Shown: one piece after another, positions 1 through 8,040 of the stretch
How positions within the stretch are numbered: position 1 is the stretch's first letter
Layout of the letters: each line of letters starts with the position of its first letter
The notes under the pieces: generated by a model
What the model was told of the DNA's origin: nothing
Databases searched by the model: none
What the model saw: the letters and a program-made list of their open reading frames with translations, nothing else
Origin: Deltaproteobacteria bacterium
GTDB taxonomy: Bacteria > Myxococcota > Myxococcia > Myxococcales > 40CM-4-68-19
Direction: 5' to 3'
Assembly: GCA_005879805.1 (NCBI GenBank)
Contig: VBKL01000056.1
Coordinates: 1-46,459, forward strand
Length of the DNA: 46,459 nucleotides
Translations under genes and position numbers: made by a program

Positions 1-1
1 C

Positions 2-205
2 GACGTCCTCGATCAGCCGGACCTGGAGCTCAAAGGCGAAACCAGCGCCTCGTCGGTCGACGGCTGGGACTCGCTCGCGCACGTAAACCTCGTGGTGGCG
101 ATCGAGAAGCGATACCGCGTCAAGTTTGCCCTGGGCGAGCTGCAGGCGCTGAAGAACGTCGGCGACATGGCGGATCTGATCGAAAAGAAGGTGAGCAAGT
201 CATGA
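2..205 (+). CDS. Acyl carrier protein, 5' truncated by window edge
   Basis: The first 67 codons read as the C-terminal part of a phosphopantetheine-binding carrier protein. The segment GWDSLAHVNLV holds the expected DSL serine that carries the 4'-phosphopantetheine arm, followed by the typical helix II/III region (VAIEKRYRVKF ... VGDMADLIEKK). The start codon lies outside the window. Its TGA stop (203-205) overlaps the ATG of the MaoC gene (202-204) in an ATGA junction, so the two are translationally coupled. Because the following genes are a hydratase, a reductase and an MBOAT acyltransferase, I infer that this is a dedicated carrier, analogous to DltC or a specialised ACP, rather than the housekeeping AcpP. 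That role is inference; the fold call is firm. Confidence 0.85.
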   Translation, partial: DVLDQPDLELKGETSASSVDGWDSLAHVNLVVAIEKRYRVKFALGELQALKNVGDMADLIEKKVSKS

Positions 206-624
206 ACGAGTATCGGTGGTCCGACCTCAAGGTGGGTCTGGACGCCCAATTCGAGACCACCATTGGCGAAGACGCGATGCGCCGCTTCGTCGAGATCTCC
301 GGCGACGTCAATCCGCTGCACATGGACGACGCTTTCGCCCGCAACCGGGGGTTCCCCGGGCGGGTGGTCTTCGGCATGCTCGCTTCCTCGTTCTATTCGA
401 AGCTGGTCGGCGTGTACCTGCCGGGAAAGTTCGCCCTGCTCCACGGGATCGACGTGGAGATGAAGGCGCCCGCGTTCGTCGGCGATCGCTTGACGGTGAA
501 GGGGCAGATCACGCACCTGAGCGACCCCTACAAGCGCCTGGAGATCAAGGCGGCCATCATCAACGGCGAGGGAAAGACCATCTCCAAAGCGAAGATCAGG
601 GCCGGCGTCCATGAGCCGGCCTGA
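202..624 (+). CDS. MaoC-like hot-dog hydratase/dehydratase
   Basis: A 140-aa single hot-dog protein of the MaoC / (R)-specific enoyl hydratase family. The hydratase-2 signature SGDVNPLHMDDAFA supplies the catalytic pair Asp35 and His40, followed by the family's GRVVFGML segment. Enzymes of this group interconvert trans-2-enoyl and (R)-3-hydroxyacyl thioesters. Placed between an ACP and an SDR reductase, it most likely acts on ACP-bound short or medium acyl chains. Its end overlaps the SDR start by 14 nt. Whether it hydrates or dehydrates in vivo, and on which chain length, cannot be told from sequence. Confidence 0.85.
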   Translation: MNEYRWSDLKVGLDAQFETTIGEDAMRRFVEISGDVNPLHMDDAFARNRGFPGRVVFGMLASSFYSKLVGVYLPGKFALLHGIDVEMKAPAFVGDRLTVKGQITHLSDPYKRLEIKAAIINGEGKTISKAKIRAGVHEPA

Positions 625-1339
625 CCTCGTCCTCGTCGCAGGGGCTTCTTCCGATCTGGGCGTCGCGCTCTTGCGGCGGCTGCTCGGAACCGGCGACGCG
701 TCGATCGTCGCGCACTACCACAAGAGCCCCGAGCGCATCGAGCAGCTCGGCGCGCGCGACCGGATCCGGGCGCTGTCCGCCGATTTCGAATCCATCGAAT
801 CGGTCGAGCGACTCGCCGAACAGCTCGGCGACCGGGTCCCCGACCAGGTCGTCTACCTGCCCGCGCTGAAGCTCCGCTACGAGCGCTTTTCCAAGTTCAA
901 CCTCAGCCACTTCGATCGGGACATGAACGTCCAGGTCCGCTCGGCCATCGCGCTCTTCAAGCGGCTATTGCCGAAGATGGCGGAGTTGCCCCGCGCGAAG
1001 GTCGTGTTCGTCCTCTCCAGCGTGACCGGCCGCGTGCCTCCGAAGTTCATGTCCATGTACACGGTGGTGAAGCACGCACAGCTCGGTTTGATGCGCGCGC
1101 TGGCCAGCGAATACGCCTCGACCCGCATCACCATCAACGCGGTCAGCCCCACCATGATCGAGACGCGCTTCCTCGACGAGATTCCGGCCATCGCCAAGGA
1201 GATGAGCGCGGCGGCGGCGCCGCGCGGGCGCATCGCCACCACCGACGACGTGGTGGGAGCAATCCAGTTCTTGCTCTCGCCCGAGAGCGACTTCATCACC
1301 GGAATCGAGCTCCCGGTCACGGGAGGCGGAGCTTCCTGA
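611..1339 (+). CDS. SDR-family oxidoreductase (3-oxoacyl-ACP reductase-like)
   Basis: A 242-aa classical short-chain dehydrogenase. The N-terminal cofactor loop is GASSDLG (residues 11-17). The catalytic triad is visible as Ser137 in VLSSVTG and Tyr150/Lys154 in YTVVK, and the C-terminus has the typical FLLSPESDFITGIELPVTGG segment. FabG-type enzymes reduce 3-oxoacyl-ACP to 3-hydroxyacyl-ACP with NADPH. The neighbouring ACP and MaoC genes make that substrate class plausible. A sugar reductase for the adjacent glycan locus is the main alternative. The gene starts inside maoC and its TGA overlaps the MBOAT ATG (TGATG), so it belongs to the same coupled operon. Confidence 0.85.
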   Translation: MSRPDLVLVAGASSDLGVALLRRLLGTGDASIVAHYHKSPERIEQLGARDRIRALSADFESIESVERLAEQLGDRVPDQVVYLPALKLRYERFSKFNLSHFDRDMNVQVRSAIALFKRLLPKMAELPRAKVVFVLSSVTGRVPPKFMSMYTVVKHAQLGLMRALASEYASTRITINAVSPTMIETRFLDEIPAIAKEMSAAAAPRGRIATTDDVVGAIQFLLSPESDFITGIELPVTGGGAS

Positions 1340-2754
1340 TGTCCTTCAGCTCCTTCAGCTTCCTCTTGTTCCTGCCCGCGGTGGCACTGGTGTACGCCGG
1401 CGTGCGCCGTTTCGCAGGGCCGCGACCGGCCCAGGCATGTCTGCTCGTCGCCTCGCTCGTCTTCTACGCCTTGCCGCGCCCCTCGCACCTGCCCCTGCTC
1501 CTCGTCTCCATCTTGTTCAACTGGGCGGTGGCGAGGCGCATGGCGGTCCAAGAAGACCCCGGACGCCGCAAGAACTGGCTGCGGCTCGGTCTGGTCGCCA
1601 ACGTCGCGCTCCTCGCCAGCTTCAAATACGTCGATTTCTTCTTCCTCCAGATCGGGCGACTCAGCGGCTTCGAGCTGCCCATGCCGCACTGGGATTTCCC
1701 GCTCGGCATCAGCTTCTTCACGCTCACCCAGGTCATGTACCTGGTCGATTGCTACCAGAAGCTGAACGAGCCGATCTCGCTCTTCGACCATGCCACCGTG
1801 GTCTCCTTCTTCCCGTATGTTTCGTCGGGGCCCATCGTCCGCGCGAAGGAGATCGCCGATCAGTTCGGTAGCGCGAGGCCGGCAGGGTCCAGGACGGAGA
1901 TGGCCTCCCGCGGGCTGTTCCTCTTCACCCAGGGGCTCGCGAAGAAGGTGGTGTTCGCGGACTCGTTCGGCGCCGTTGCCGACGCGGGCTTCGCCTCGGT
2001 GGCCCAGCTCTCCACCGTCGAAGCCTGGGCATTCAGCCTCGCCTACACGCTCCAGATCTACTTCGACTTCAGCGGCTATTCCGACATGGCGGTGGGGGCC
2101 GCCTGGATCCTCGGATTCGACATTCCGCAAAACTTCAAGGCGCCCTACATCGCCAAGTCGATCAGCGAGTTCTGGCAGCGCTGGCACATTTCGCTCTCCA
2201 ACTTCATCACCAGCTATCTCTACATGCCCATCGTCCGCTCGATGGGAAAGGCCACGCTACGGACCTCGATCGTCGCCACGCTGCTCGCCATGGGCATCGC
2301 CGGCCTGTGGCATGGGCCGGGATGGACGTACATCCTCTTTGGCCTCATGCACGGCGCGGCGCTGGCCGTGAACCAGGCCTGGAAGAAGTCGAAGCGGCGG
2401 CTTCCCGACGGAGTGGGCTGGGCGCTGACGTTCCTGTTCGTCAACGCCAGCTTCATCGTCTTCCGCTCACCCAGCTTGCCGGCGGCCTGGCAGATGCTGA
2501 AGGGCCTCTTGCCCCACCACAACCTGTTCGGGAGGGAGCTCCTCGCAACGGTGGTCCCGTTCGCGCCCTCGGTGCTGCTGCGCCCGGTCGTGATCGGAAC
2601 GGTGCTGGCCTTCTTCTTCAAGTCGTCCTGGGATCTGGCGTCGGAGTTCAGGCCGACCTGGCGCACCTCGATGGGGACCGCTGCGCTCCTCGTCGCCACC
2701 CTGCTCTTCCTCAATTCCTCGGTAGTCAAGCAGTTCGTCTACTTTGCCTTCTAA
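1339..2754 (+). CDS. MBOAT-family O-acyltransferase (AlgI/DltB-like)
   Basis: A 471-aa polytopic membrane protein with the MBOAT hallmarks. It has the conserved YFDFSGYSDMAVG segment, the NFKAPY ... SEFWQRWHISL block, and two histidines near the C-terminal third: His325 in LWHGPGW and His338 in LMHGAAL, the second being the usual catalytic residue. Relatives move acyl groups across the membrane onto extracytoplasmic glycans (AlgI on alginate, PatA on peptidoglycan) or use a carrier protein as donor (DltB with DltC). Here an ACP and acyl-modifying enzymes precede it and an SGNH protein follows 9 nt later, so I infer acyl transfer from the dedicated ACP to a surface glycan. The acceptor is unknown. 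Confidence 0.9.
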   Translation: MSFSSFSFLLFLPAVALVYAGVRRFAGPRPAQACLLVASLVFYALPRPSHLPLLLVSILFNWAVARRMAVQEDPGRRKNWLRLGLVANVALLASFKYVDFFFLQIGRLSGFELPMPHWDFPLGISFFTLTQVMYLVDCYQKLNEPISLFDHATVVSFFPYVSSGPIVRAKEIADQFGSARPAGSRTEMASRGLFLFTQGLAKKVVFADSFGAVADAGFASVAQLSTVEAWAFSLAYTLQIYFDFSGYSDMAVGAAWILGFDIPQNFKAPYIAKSISEFWQRWHISLSNFITSYLYMPIVRSMGKATLRTSIVATLLAMGIAGLWHGPGWTYILFGLMHGAALAVNQAWKKSKRRLPDGVGWALTFLFVNASFIVFRSPSLPAAWQMLKGLLPHHNLFGRELLATVVPFAPSVLLRPVVIGTVLAFFFKSSWDLASEFRPTWRTSMGTAALLVATLLFLNSSVVKQFVYFAF

Positions 2755-2763
2755 GGGTCGAAC

Positions 2764-3771
2764 ATGAGCAGCCGTCGCTGGCTCGTCGTCACCGTCGCAA
2801 CCACGCTCGCCGCCGTGGCGCTGGCCGTGGGCGCCAATTCGGCCCTGGACATCTACGGGTTGTTCCGCGATCCGACGGGTCGCGCGCTGCCTGTCTACGG
2901 CAACGAGCGGGTGGCGAAGTACCTGCTGGGCAGGCGTTACGTACAGGCCAATTTCGACGGCGTGCTGATCGGGTCCTCCGTCTCCGCCAACTGGAGCGTC
3001 GGGACGATGCACAGCGCCCGCCTCTACAACGAGTCGGTGAACGGCGGGAACATGGTCGAGGAAGAAGCCCTGCTCGATCAGGTCCTGGAAAACAGCGGGC
3101 CCGGGCTCGCGCTCCTCGTCGTCCATCCGTTCCTGACCTCGTCGCACGAGTCCAATTCGGTGACCCTCACGCCGCGGGAGTACTGGGGGGCGCTGGGATC
3201 GCTCAACCTGCTCGACGCGTACAAGAACGCCTTCAAGATCCGGCTGGGACGCGAGCAGCAGGTATTCGATGTCGCGGGAAGCCAGGACTTCGGGGACGGC
3301 ACGAAGAAGCTCAACGCGCGTCTACAAGCGATGATGCTGGGGACTTCGGATTTCGAGATCGACCCGGTCGCCCTGCAAAGCTATCGCGAGGTGGTTGCAT
3401 CCTTGCGCGCAAGGCATGTCCCGGTCGGATTCGTCATTCCCCCGACCGAGGAGTCGATCTTCGAGCCGAAGCGCGAGGCTTTCCGCAAGTACGTGGGCGT
3501 CATCCTCGCCGATCGATCGGGCGAGGACCGGGTGCTGGACTTCACCGCGGACGAATTCGCTGCCTTCCGGGCCGAAACCGCCAACTTCTCCGACGGCGTT
3601 CACCTGCGCGTCGCGGGAGCCCGGACGGTGACCGCCGTGGTGGACGACCGGATCAAGACCTGGATCGCCGAGGGCTGGCTGGGGCATTCGCAAATGCCCC
3701 ACGAAGCACGCCCGCGGCGTACCGCGCAGCTGATCAAGCTCGGCGCCGCGACTCAGCCCTCGGGCCGCTGA
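2764..3771 (+). CDS. Membrane-anchored SGNH-hydrolase-like protein
   Basis: A 335-aa protein with one N-terminal hydrophobic segment (about residues 5-25) and the rest predicted outside the membrane. Two elements point to the SGNH/GDSL fold used by DltD, AlgJ/AlgX and PatB: an early LIGSSVSANWS block with candidate nucleophile Ser71/Ser72, and a late DxxH pair, Asp277 and His280 in FSDGVHLR. In those systems the SGNH partner works with the MBOAT protein immediately upstream, which is the case here (9-nt gap). No close named family was recognised, so the acyl-transfer role is inferred from motif and position. The 3' end overlaps the convergent lyase gene by 19 nt. Confidence 0.7.
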   Translation: MSSRRWLVVTVATTLAAVALAVGANSALDIYGLFRDPTGRALPVYGNERVAKYLLGRRYVQANFDGVLIGSSVSANWSVGTMHSARLYNESVNGGNMVEEEALLDQVLENSGPGLALLVVHPFLTSSHESNSVTLTPREYWGALGSLNLLDAYKNAFKIRLGREQQVFDVAGSQDFGDGTKKLNARLQAMMLGTSDFEIDPVALQSYREVVASLRARHVPVGFVIPPTEESIFEPKREAFRKYVGVILADRSGEDRVLDFTADEFAAFRAETANFSDGVHLRVAGARTVTAVVDDRIKTWIAEGWLGHSQMPHEARPRRTAQLIKLGAATQPSGR

Positions 3772-6362
3772 GCCTTTCGCTTCCGGGCGAAGGCCGCGAG
3801 CAGCAGGAGGAACAACGCGGGCATGGCCGGACCCGCCTGCGAGCATCCCATCCCCGTGCTGCCGCTTCGTCCCACGCTCGAGGTCGATACGGTGGGACCG
3901 TCCGGCGTGCCGGCGTCGGCGACGCCAGTTGCGGTGCCGGCGTCGGGGGTGCCGGTGCCGGCGTCAGGCGGCGTGCCGGCATCGGCGGTACCCGCGTCCG
4001 TCCCTCCATCAGGGGGCGGCGGAGGCGGAGGCGGGGGAGGCGGCGGCGGCGGGGCCCCAGCCGCAGGGAAGACCACGACGGACCCCTCGCTCGACCAGGC
4101 CACCGTAGTGCCGTTCAAGGTGACGGTCGTCGCGCCCGGTGCGTAGGCGCGGAAGTCGGCGATCCCGTCGCCCGTCACGACCAGTTTGGTTCCCTGCAGA
4201 TCGGCTTCGATGGAGCGAGCGGTGGTGCTCGAGAGCAACTCGCGGTTTCCCAATTGATCGGAGATCTTTCCAGCACCCGCGAGGAAGGCGCGCGCCGGCA
4301 AGCCCGCGTTGTACCCGGCCATGCCGAGCAATGACGAGGTGAGGGTCAGATCTCCGGCGGCCTTTCCGTCCGCGGCCGGGCGGCTGAAGATCCAGCGCTC
4401 CTCGAGCGCGCTTCCCGGGGCGACGACAGCGCCGCCACCGGTATCCAGCACGTCGAGTGGATCGATCTGGACGCGCGACGACGTCCCGAAGGACGCAGAA
4501 GGCATCGGTACGAGCGCGGCGAGGAACTGCTGCGAGGTGGAGGGCGCCAAGGGGCGCACCTTGACGAAGGCGATGGAACCGTCGGCCTCGAAGAGATTGG
4601 TATTGTTCTCGCTCTGGAACCCGGTGGCAGCCGTCCACTGGGCAGGCGACACGATGCGAACGCCGAGCGTCAGCGCGGCCTTCTTCGTAGTTCCCTGGAT
4701 CCAGCCCGTTCCGTCGGGAGCCGCGCCGTCGGAGAAGTGGCAGAGCCAGTCGTAATCGTGGGGCACGGTCGCGGCGATGTCGTCATGGACGAGCGTGTAG
4801 CGCTTGCGGGCGAGCACGAGGACGCGGTCCCAGCGCGTGAGCCCGAGCGAGGAATCGTAGAGGTTCGTGCCGCGGCCGCCGGTGACCGCATAGTCCGCCG
4901 TCGACGCCGACGGCAGGAGGGTCGCGTCGCGATTGAAGAACCAGGGATTGGCGTATTCCGAGTCGGAATCGCGCACGTCGCCCAGTTCCCCGTTGCCGTC
5001 GATGAGCAATCCGTTGTGGTACTGCGTCTCGTTGGCGAAGACGGAGCCGGCGGGCACGGGCGACGGGCGCCTGCCGGCGTCGTAACCGGCGGCCTCGGGG
5101 GCGAGCCAGACTCCGCTGCCGTACAACCAGAAGGACATGTCGTCGTTGTGGTCATGGCCCCAGGTGAAGTGCTCCGCCGGCATGCCGCCAGCCTTGTAGC
5201 GATCGAAGTTCGCCCGGCCGCCGTACGGACCCGCCTTGAAAGCCAGGACCAGATCGCCCGGGTCCCAGGTGCTATGCATGACGGACGCCTGCAGGTCGGA
5301 AAGCTGCGTATCGAGCGGAAGCGTGTGCGGATCGACCGCGGCGACGCTCGGGTCGTAACCGATGAACTCGAAGGTGTCGTAGAAGAGATCGGGAATGAAG
5401 CCGGAGCTGCGTGGTCCCGCGGCAAGCCACCGGTTTGCCGCCGCTTGCGCGACCCCGTCGTGGAACCGGGACGCTGCGTATCGCAGGATCTGGAGCGTGC
5501 CCTCGCGCGGCCAGCCGATGTTATCTCCGTGAACCAGGATCTGCTGCCGCGTCGCATCGGGGAGGGTGGCTGCGAGGAACATCTTCCCGACGCCGCGCAA
5601 CAAGCCGATGTCGGTGTGGTCGAGGCCTGCGCGCCGGCTTGCCATCCAGAACGGCAGCGCCATGGACATACCGTACTGCTGATACGCGAGGCCTTCGTGC
5701 CAGGACCCGTCGGAGATCGGTCCGAGCGCCACCTCGATGTTCTGGAGATCGGCCTCCGCGAGGGAGACCCAGCTCGCTGCTCGCGTGTCCTCGCCCTGGA
5801 GGGCAAGACCGGCGAGACCGAGGGCGGCGGTATCGATCCAGTTGTGGTTCGAGAGGTACTCGCCGAGCCACCACGAATTCGGATAGTAGTCCGCGATCTT
5901 TTGCCCTTCCGCCCCTAGACGCGTCGCGACCTGCGTCCGCTGATCCGGCGTCATCCACTCGTAGAGCCAGTCGTAAGCGCAAGCGACGCCGAGGACCATG
6001 TGGGCGGTGAAGAGGTCGGGCGTCGGGCCCGGCTCGAATCCGAAACCCCAGTCGGGCCAGCTCAGATACGTGCTGAGACGCACCCACGCTTGGGCGGCGT
6101 ATGCGGGATCGCCGGTCATCTGGTACGCGAACGCCCAGGCCGTGATGTCGTTGCCGAAGACTCGCTGCCCGCCTGCGCCGTAATCGCTTTGCGTCGGAGC
6201 CAGGTCGCTCAGGTGCGGCCCCATGACGGTGGTGAAATGCGTCGCGAGCTCCTTGTGCGTCGATGCGGCGGCCGCGCGGAGCTGCGGGACTTCGGTCGCG
6301 TCGAAGAACAAGCCTGGATGAGGTGCTGCGACGAGCGCAATCGTGGCGGCGAGCGCGATCAA
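3753..6362 (-). CDS. Secreted heparinase II/III-like polysaccharide lyase with MYXO-CTERM-like tail
   Basis: An 869-aa exported protein. A short signal peptide (MIALAATIALVAAPH) is followed by an alpha/alpha-toroid region, with blocks such as SNHNWIDTAALGLAG and DGSWHEGLAYQQYG. A beta-sandwich region of heparinase II/III type carries the histidine-rich block WGHDHNDDMSFWLYG near residues 400-410. A proline run (about 770-784) leads into an Asp/Gly/Ala/Thr-Pro linker, and the last ~35 residues are GCSQAG, a hydrophobic stretch and ARKRK, matching a MYXO-CTERM sorting signal. The start is TTG, supported by AAGGAGG four bases upstream. Such enzymes cleave uronate-containing glycans by beta-elimination; the substrate is not predictable. 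It sits between acylation and glycan-assembly genes, so action on the locus' own polysaccharide is possible. Confidence 0.8.
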   Translation of the reverse strand: MIALAATIALVAAPHPGLFFDATEVPQLRAAAASTHKELATHFTTVMGPHLSDLAPTQSDYGAGGQRVFGNDITAWAFAYQMTGDPAYAAQAWVRLSTYLSWPDWGFGFEPGPTPDLFTAHMVLGVACAYDWLYEWMTPDQRTQVATRLGAEGQKIADYYPNSWWLGEYLSNHNWIDTAALGLAGLALQGEDTRAASWVSLAEADLQNIEVALGPISDGSWHEGLAYQQYGMSMALPFWMASRRAGLDHTDIGLLRGVGKMFLAATLPDATRQQILVHGDNIGWPREGTLQILRYAASRFHDGVAQAAANRWLAAGPRSSGFIPDLFYDTFEFIGYDPSVAAVDPHTLPLDTQLSDLQASVMHSTWDPGDLVLAFKAGPYGGRANFDRYKAGGMPAEHFTWGHDHNDDMSFWLYGSGVWLAPEAAGYDAGRRPSPVPAGSVFANETQYHNGLLIDGNGELGDVRDSDSEYANPWFFNRDATLLPSASTADYAVTGGRGTNLYDSSLGLTRWDRVLVLARKRYTLVHDDIAATVPHDYDWLCHFSDGAAPDGTGWIQGTTKKAALTLGVRIVSPAQWTAATGFQSENNTNLFEADGSIAFVKVRPLAPSTSQQFLAALVPMPSASFGTSSRVQIDPLDVLDTGGGAVVAPGSALEERWIFSRPAADGKAAGDLTLTSSLLGMAGYNAGLPARAFLAGAGKISDQLGNRELLSSTTARSIEADLQGTKLVVTGDGIADFRAYAPGATTVTLNGTTVAWSSEGSVVVFPAAGAPPPPPPPPPPPPPPDGGTDAGTADAGTPPDAGTGTPDAGTATGVADAGTPDGPTVSTSSVGRSGSTGMGCSQAGPAMPALFLLLLAAFARKRKAQRPEG

Positions 6363-6774
6363 ATGCCCTCCTTCGAGCGCGCCATGGGCCCGGCGCTCCC
6401 TGGGGAGCGCAGACCTCGGCCGGGCAAGCCCTCCCGCTGAGCGGGAGCGGCGCGCTGGTTGTGGAAAAACCCTACGTGCGCTCGCGGGCTTGTCTCAATG
6501 TAAGAAAACGACCACCTGCCACTACGCTGCCCGGGCGAGCGTCCGGGCGCAGTTCGAACAGCTCACCGAGCAGGGCAAATTCCGGTGGGCGGGCCGTAGT
6601 GCGACCGGTGGTGGGGTTCACGTGTATCGGAGGGCGGCTGGGCAGGCGAGCGCTCGGGTGCGCGCCCGGGCAGCATAACGACGTGATCGCCGACACACGC
6701 GCGAGCAGTGCCTGCTCAGGCGGCGCCGGCGATCGACATGGAGTGCGTCGAGCCGCAGCCCGACGAAGGGTCCC
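6363..6774. other. Intergenic region without recognisable gene
   Basis: This 412-bp stretch lies between the lyase start and the acyltransferase stop, both on the minus strand. Open frames exist but none resembles a protein family or has a convincing ribosome site. A small inverted repeat (CTCCCG / CGGGAG, 6431-6447) has no T-run, so I do not call it a terminator. The lyase promoter should be here, but no clear -35/-10 pair could be picked. Confidence 0.5.
6367..6373 (-). promoter_or_regulatory. Ribosome binding site fixing a TTG start
   Basis: On the minus strand AAGGAGG lies four bases before a TTG codon (6362-6360). No ATG sits at comparable spacing, and translation from the TTG gives a signal peptide directly, so this site decides the start of the lyase gene. 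Confidence 0.6.
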
Positions 6775-7896
6775 CTACGCGGCCTGCAGGGACGGAACCT
6801 CGCTGCCGGCGTTGGGACGCGCACCTTCGCGCCGGCCTGCGCCCGCGGACAGACGCTCGAGCCAGCGTTCCGCCTTGAGCCGCGCCACGAGCGACGGCTT
6901 CTCGACCAGGTGGCACGAGATCGTCGCCACGGCGGCGACGAGGAAGAGATTCATCGGGAACGCCACCGCCCAGCTCGCCGAGGAACGGTCGAGGAACAGC
7001 TGCTGCCAGAGATAGATCGAATAGCTGGCCCTTCCCACCGCCACCATGGGACGTACCGACAGAAGGCGAGTCGACAACCCAGAAGGAAAGCGCAGGCAGC
7101 GATCGATACACAGCGCCACGCCGACGTTCACGACGAGGGCGCCGATGGTGAGGGTGATGCGCGGCCTGTCCGCGGAGATGCCTGCGGCGAGGACCGCCAG
7201 GGGTACGAGAGCGAACCAGCGCGAGCGGAGCAGGAATCGATAACGCGCGTCGCGCCAGAGGCCGTCGCGGACGCCTGCGAGCAGGCATCCGACCGCGAGG
7301 GCATCGGCGACGGTGCCGAAGGTGTGGCCGATTTCGGCGTGCGACCCTGGGGCCGAGTACCAGAGGAAGATGCGCCAGCATGGAGCGGCGAGGAGCCACG
7401 CTCCGGCGACGAACAGCGAGCGGCGTACCCCGAAGACGACGAGGAGCGCCGGCCAGATCAGGTAGAACTGCTCCTCGATCGATAGCGACCAGGTGTGCCA
7501 GAGCGCCCAGGCGCGATGGGGATGGAAGTTGGTTGCGTAGCTGAGCGCGTACCCCATGTCGCCGGGAGCGAGCTCGAGCCAGCCGACCCGCGCGGCGATC
7601 GCGACCGCCGCGAGGAATGCGTAATAGGGGACGAAGATGCGGAAGGCGCGGCGGAAGTAGAAGGTCGTGAGCCGCACGGAGCCGTGCTTCTCCTGCTCGA
7701 TGAGGAGGAGCCGCGTGATGAGGAAGCCGGAGATGACGAAGAACACGCGCACGCCGAGCGCGGCGAGCGCGGCGGGAATGGTCGCGCTCACGATCGGGAA
7801 ACCCCGCGTGCCGGCAAGGTGCCCGAGAATGACGAACGCGATGGAAATGGCGCGCAGCCCGTCGAGCGACGCGACGCGCGAATTTGGTGATTGCAT
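6775..7896 (-). CDS. Acyltransferase-3 family membrane protein (OafA/YrhL-like)
   Basis: A 373-aa polytopic acyltransferase-3 protein. The N-terminal family signature is present (SLDGLRAISIAFVILGH, with the conserved His26), followed by GVRVFFVISGFLITRLL and the TWSLSIEEQFYLIWP block. Members O-acetylate or otherwise acylate sugars of LPS, capsule or exopolysaccharide at the inner membrane. I chose the ATG at 7896 because it follows a strong GGGGAGGGG sequence and places the DGLR motif at the usual distance; an upstream extension to 7959 is possible but lacks support. It is the last gene of a minus-strand glycan cluster and would be a second, independent acylation activity beside the MBOAT system. 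Confidence 0.88.
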   Translation of the reverse strand: MQSPNSRVASLDGLRAISIAFVILGHLAGTRGFPIVSATIPAALAALGVRVFFVISGFLITRLLLIEQEKHGSVRLTTFYFRRAFRIFVPYYAFLAAVAIAARVGWLELAPGDMGYALSYATNFHPHRAWALWHTWSLSIEEQFYLIWPALLVVFGVRRSLFVAGAWLLAAPCWRIFLWYSAPGSHAEIGHTFGTVADALAVGCLLAGVRDGLWRDARYRFLLRSRWFALVPLAVLAAGISADRPRITLTIGALVVNVGVALCIDRCLRFPSGLSTRLLSVRPMVAVGRASYSIYLWQQLFLDRSSASWAVAFPMNLFLVAAVATISCHLVEKPSLVARLKAERWLERLSAGAGRREGARPNAGSEVPSLQAA

Positions 7897-8040
7897 CCCG
7901 ACCCCTCCCCCGCCAACCGCTACCTGCAATCTCGACCTGCAAACTGCGGCGGCGGCCACTCTCCCGCAATGGCGACTGCAGCGGCGGTATGTCGGTTATT
8001 GAACCGCGCCGGCGCGATTGTTCATTACTGGAGCAGGTTT

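Noticed and set aside
877-2187. Minus-strand open frame antisense to SDR and MBOAT genes
   Set aside because: Glu/Gly/Arg-rich shadow with no recognisable domain; the sense strand holds well-supported genes.
4010-4053. GGCGGAGGC repeat array on the plus strand
   Set aside because: It simply encodes the polyproline linker of the lyase on the other strand; not a separate element.
2307-4334. Long plus-strand open frame (675 codons)
   Set aside because: It overlaps the end of the MBOAT gene, the SGNH-like gene and the lyase; its low-complexity Arg/Gly composition marks it as a shadow.
6431-6447. Inverted repeat as terminator
   Set aside because: Six-base stem without T-run, between genes of the same strand.
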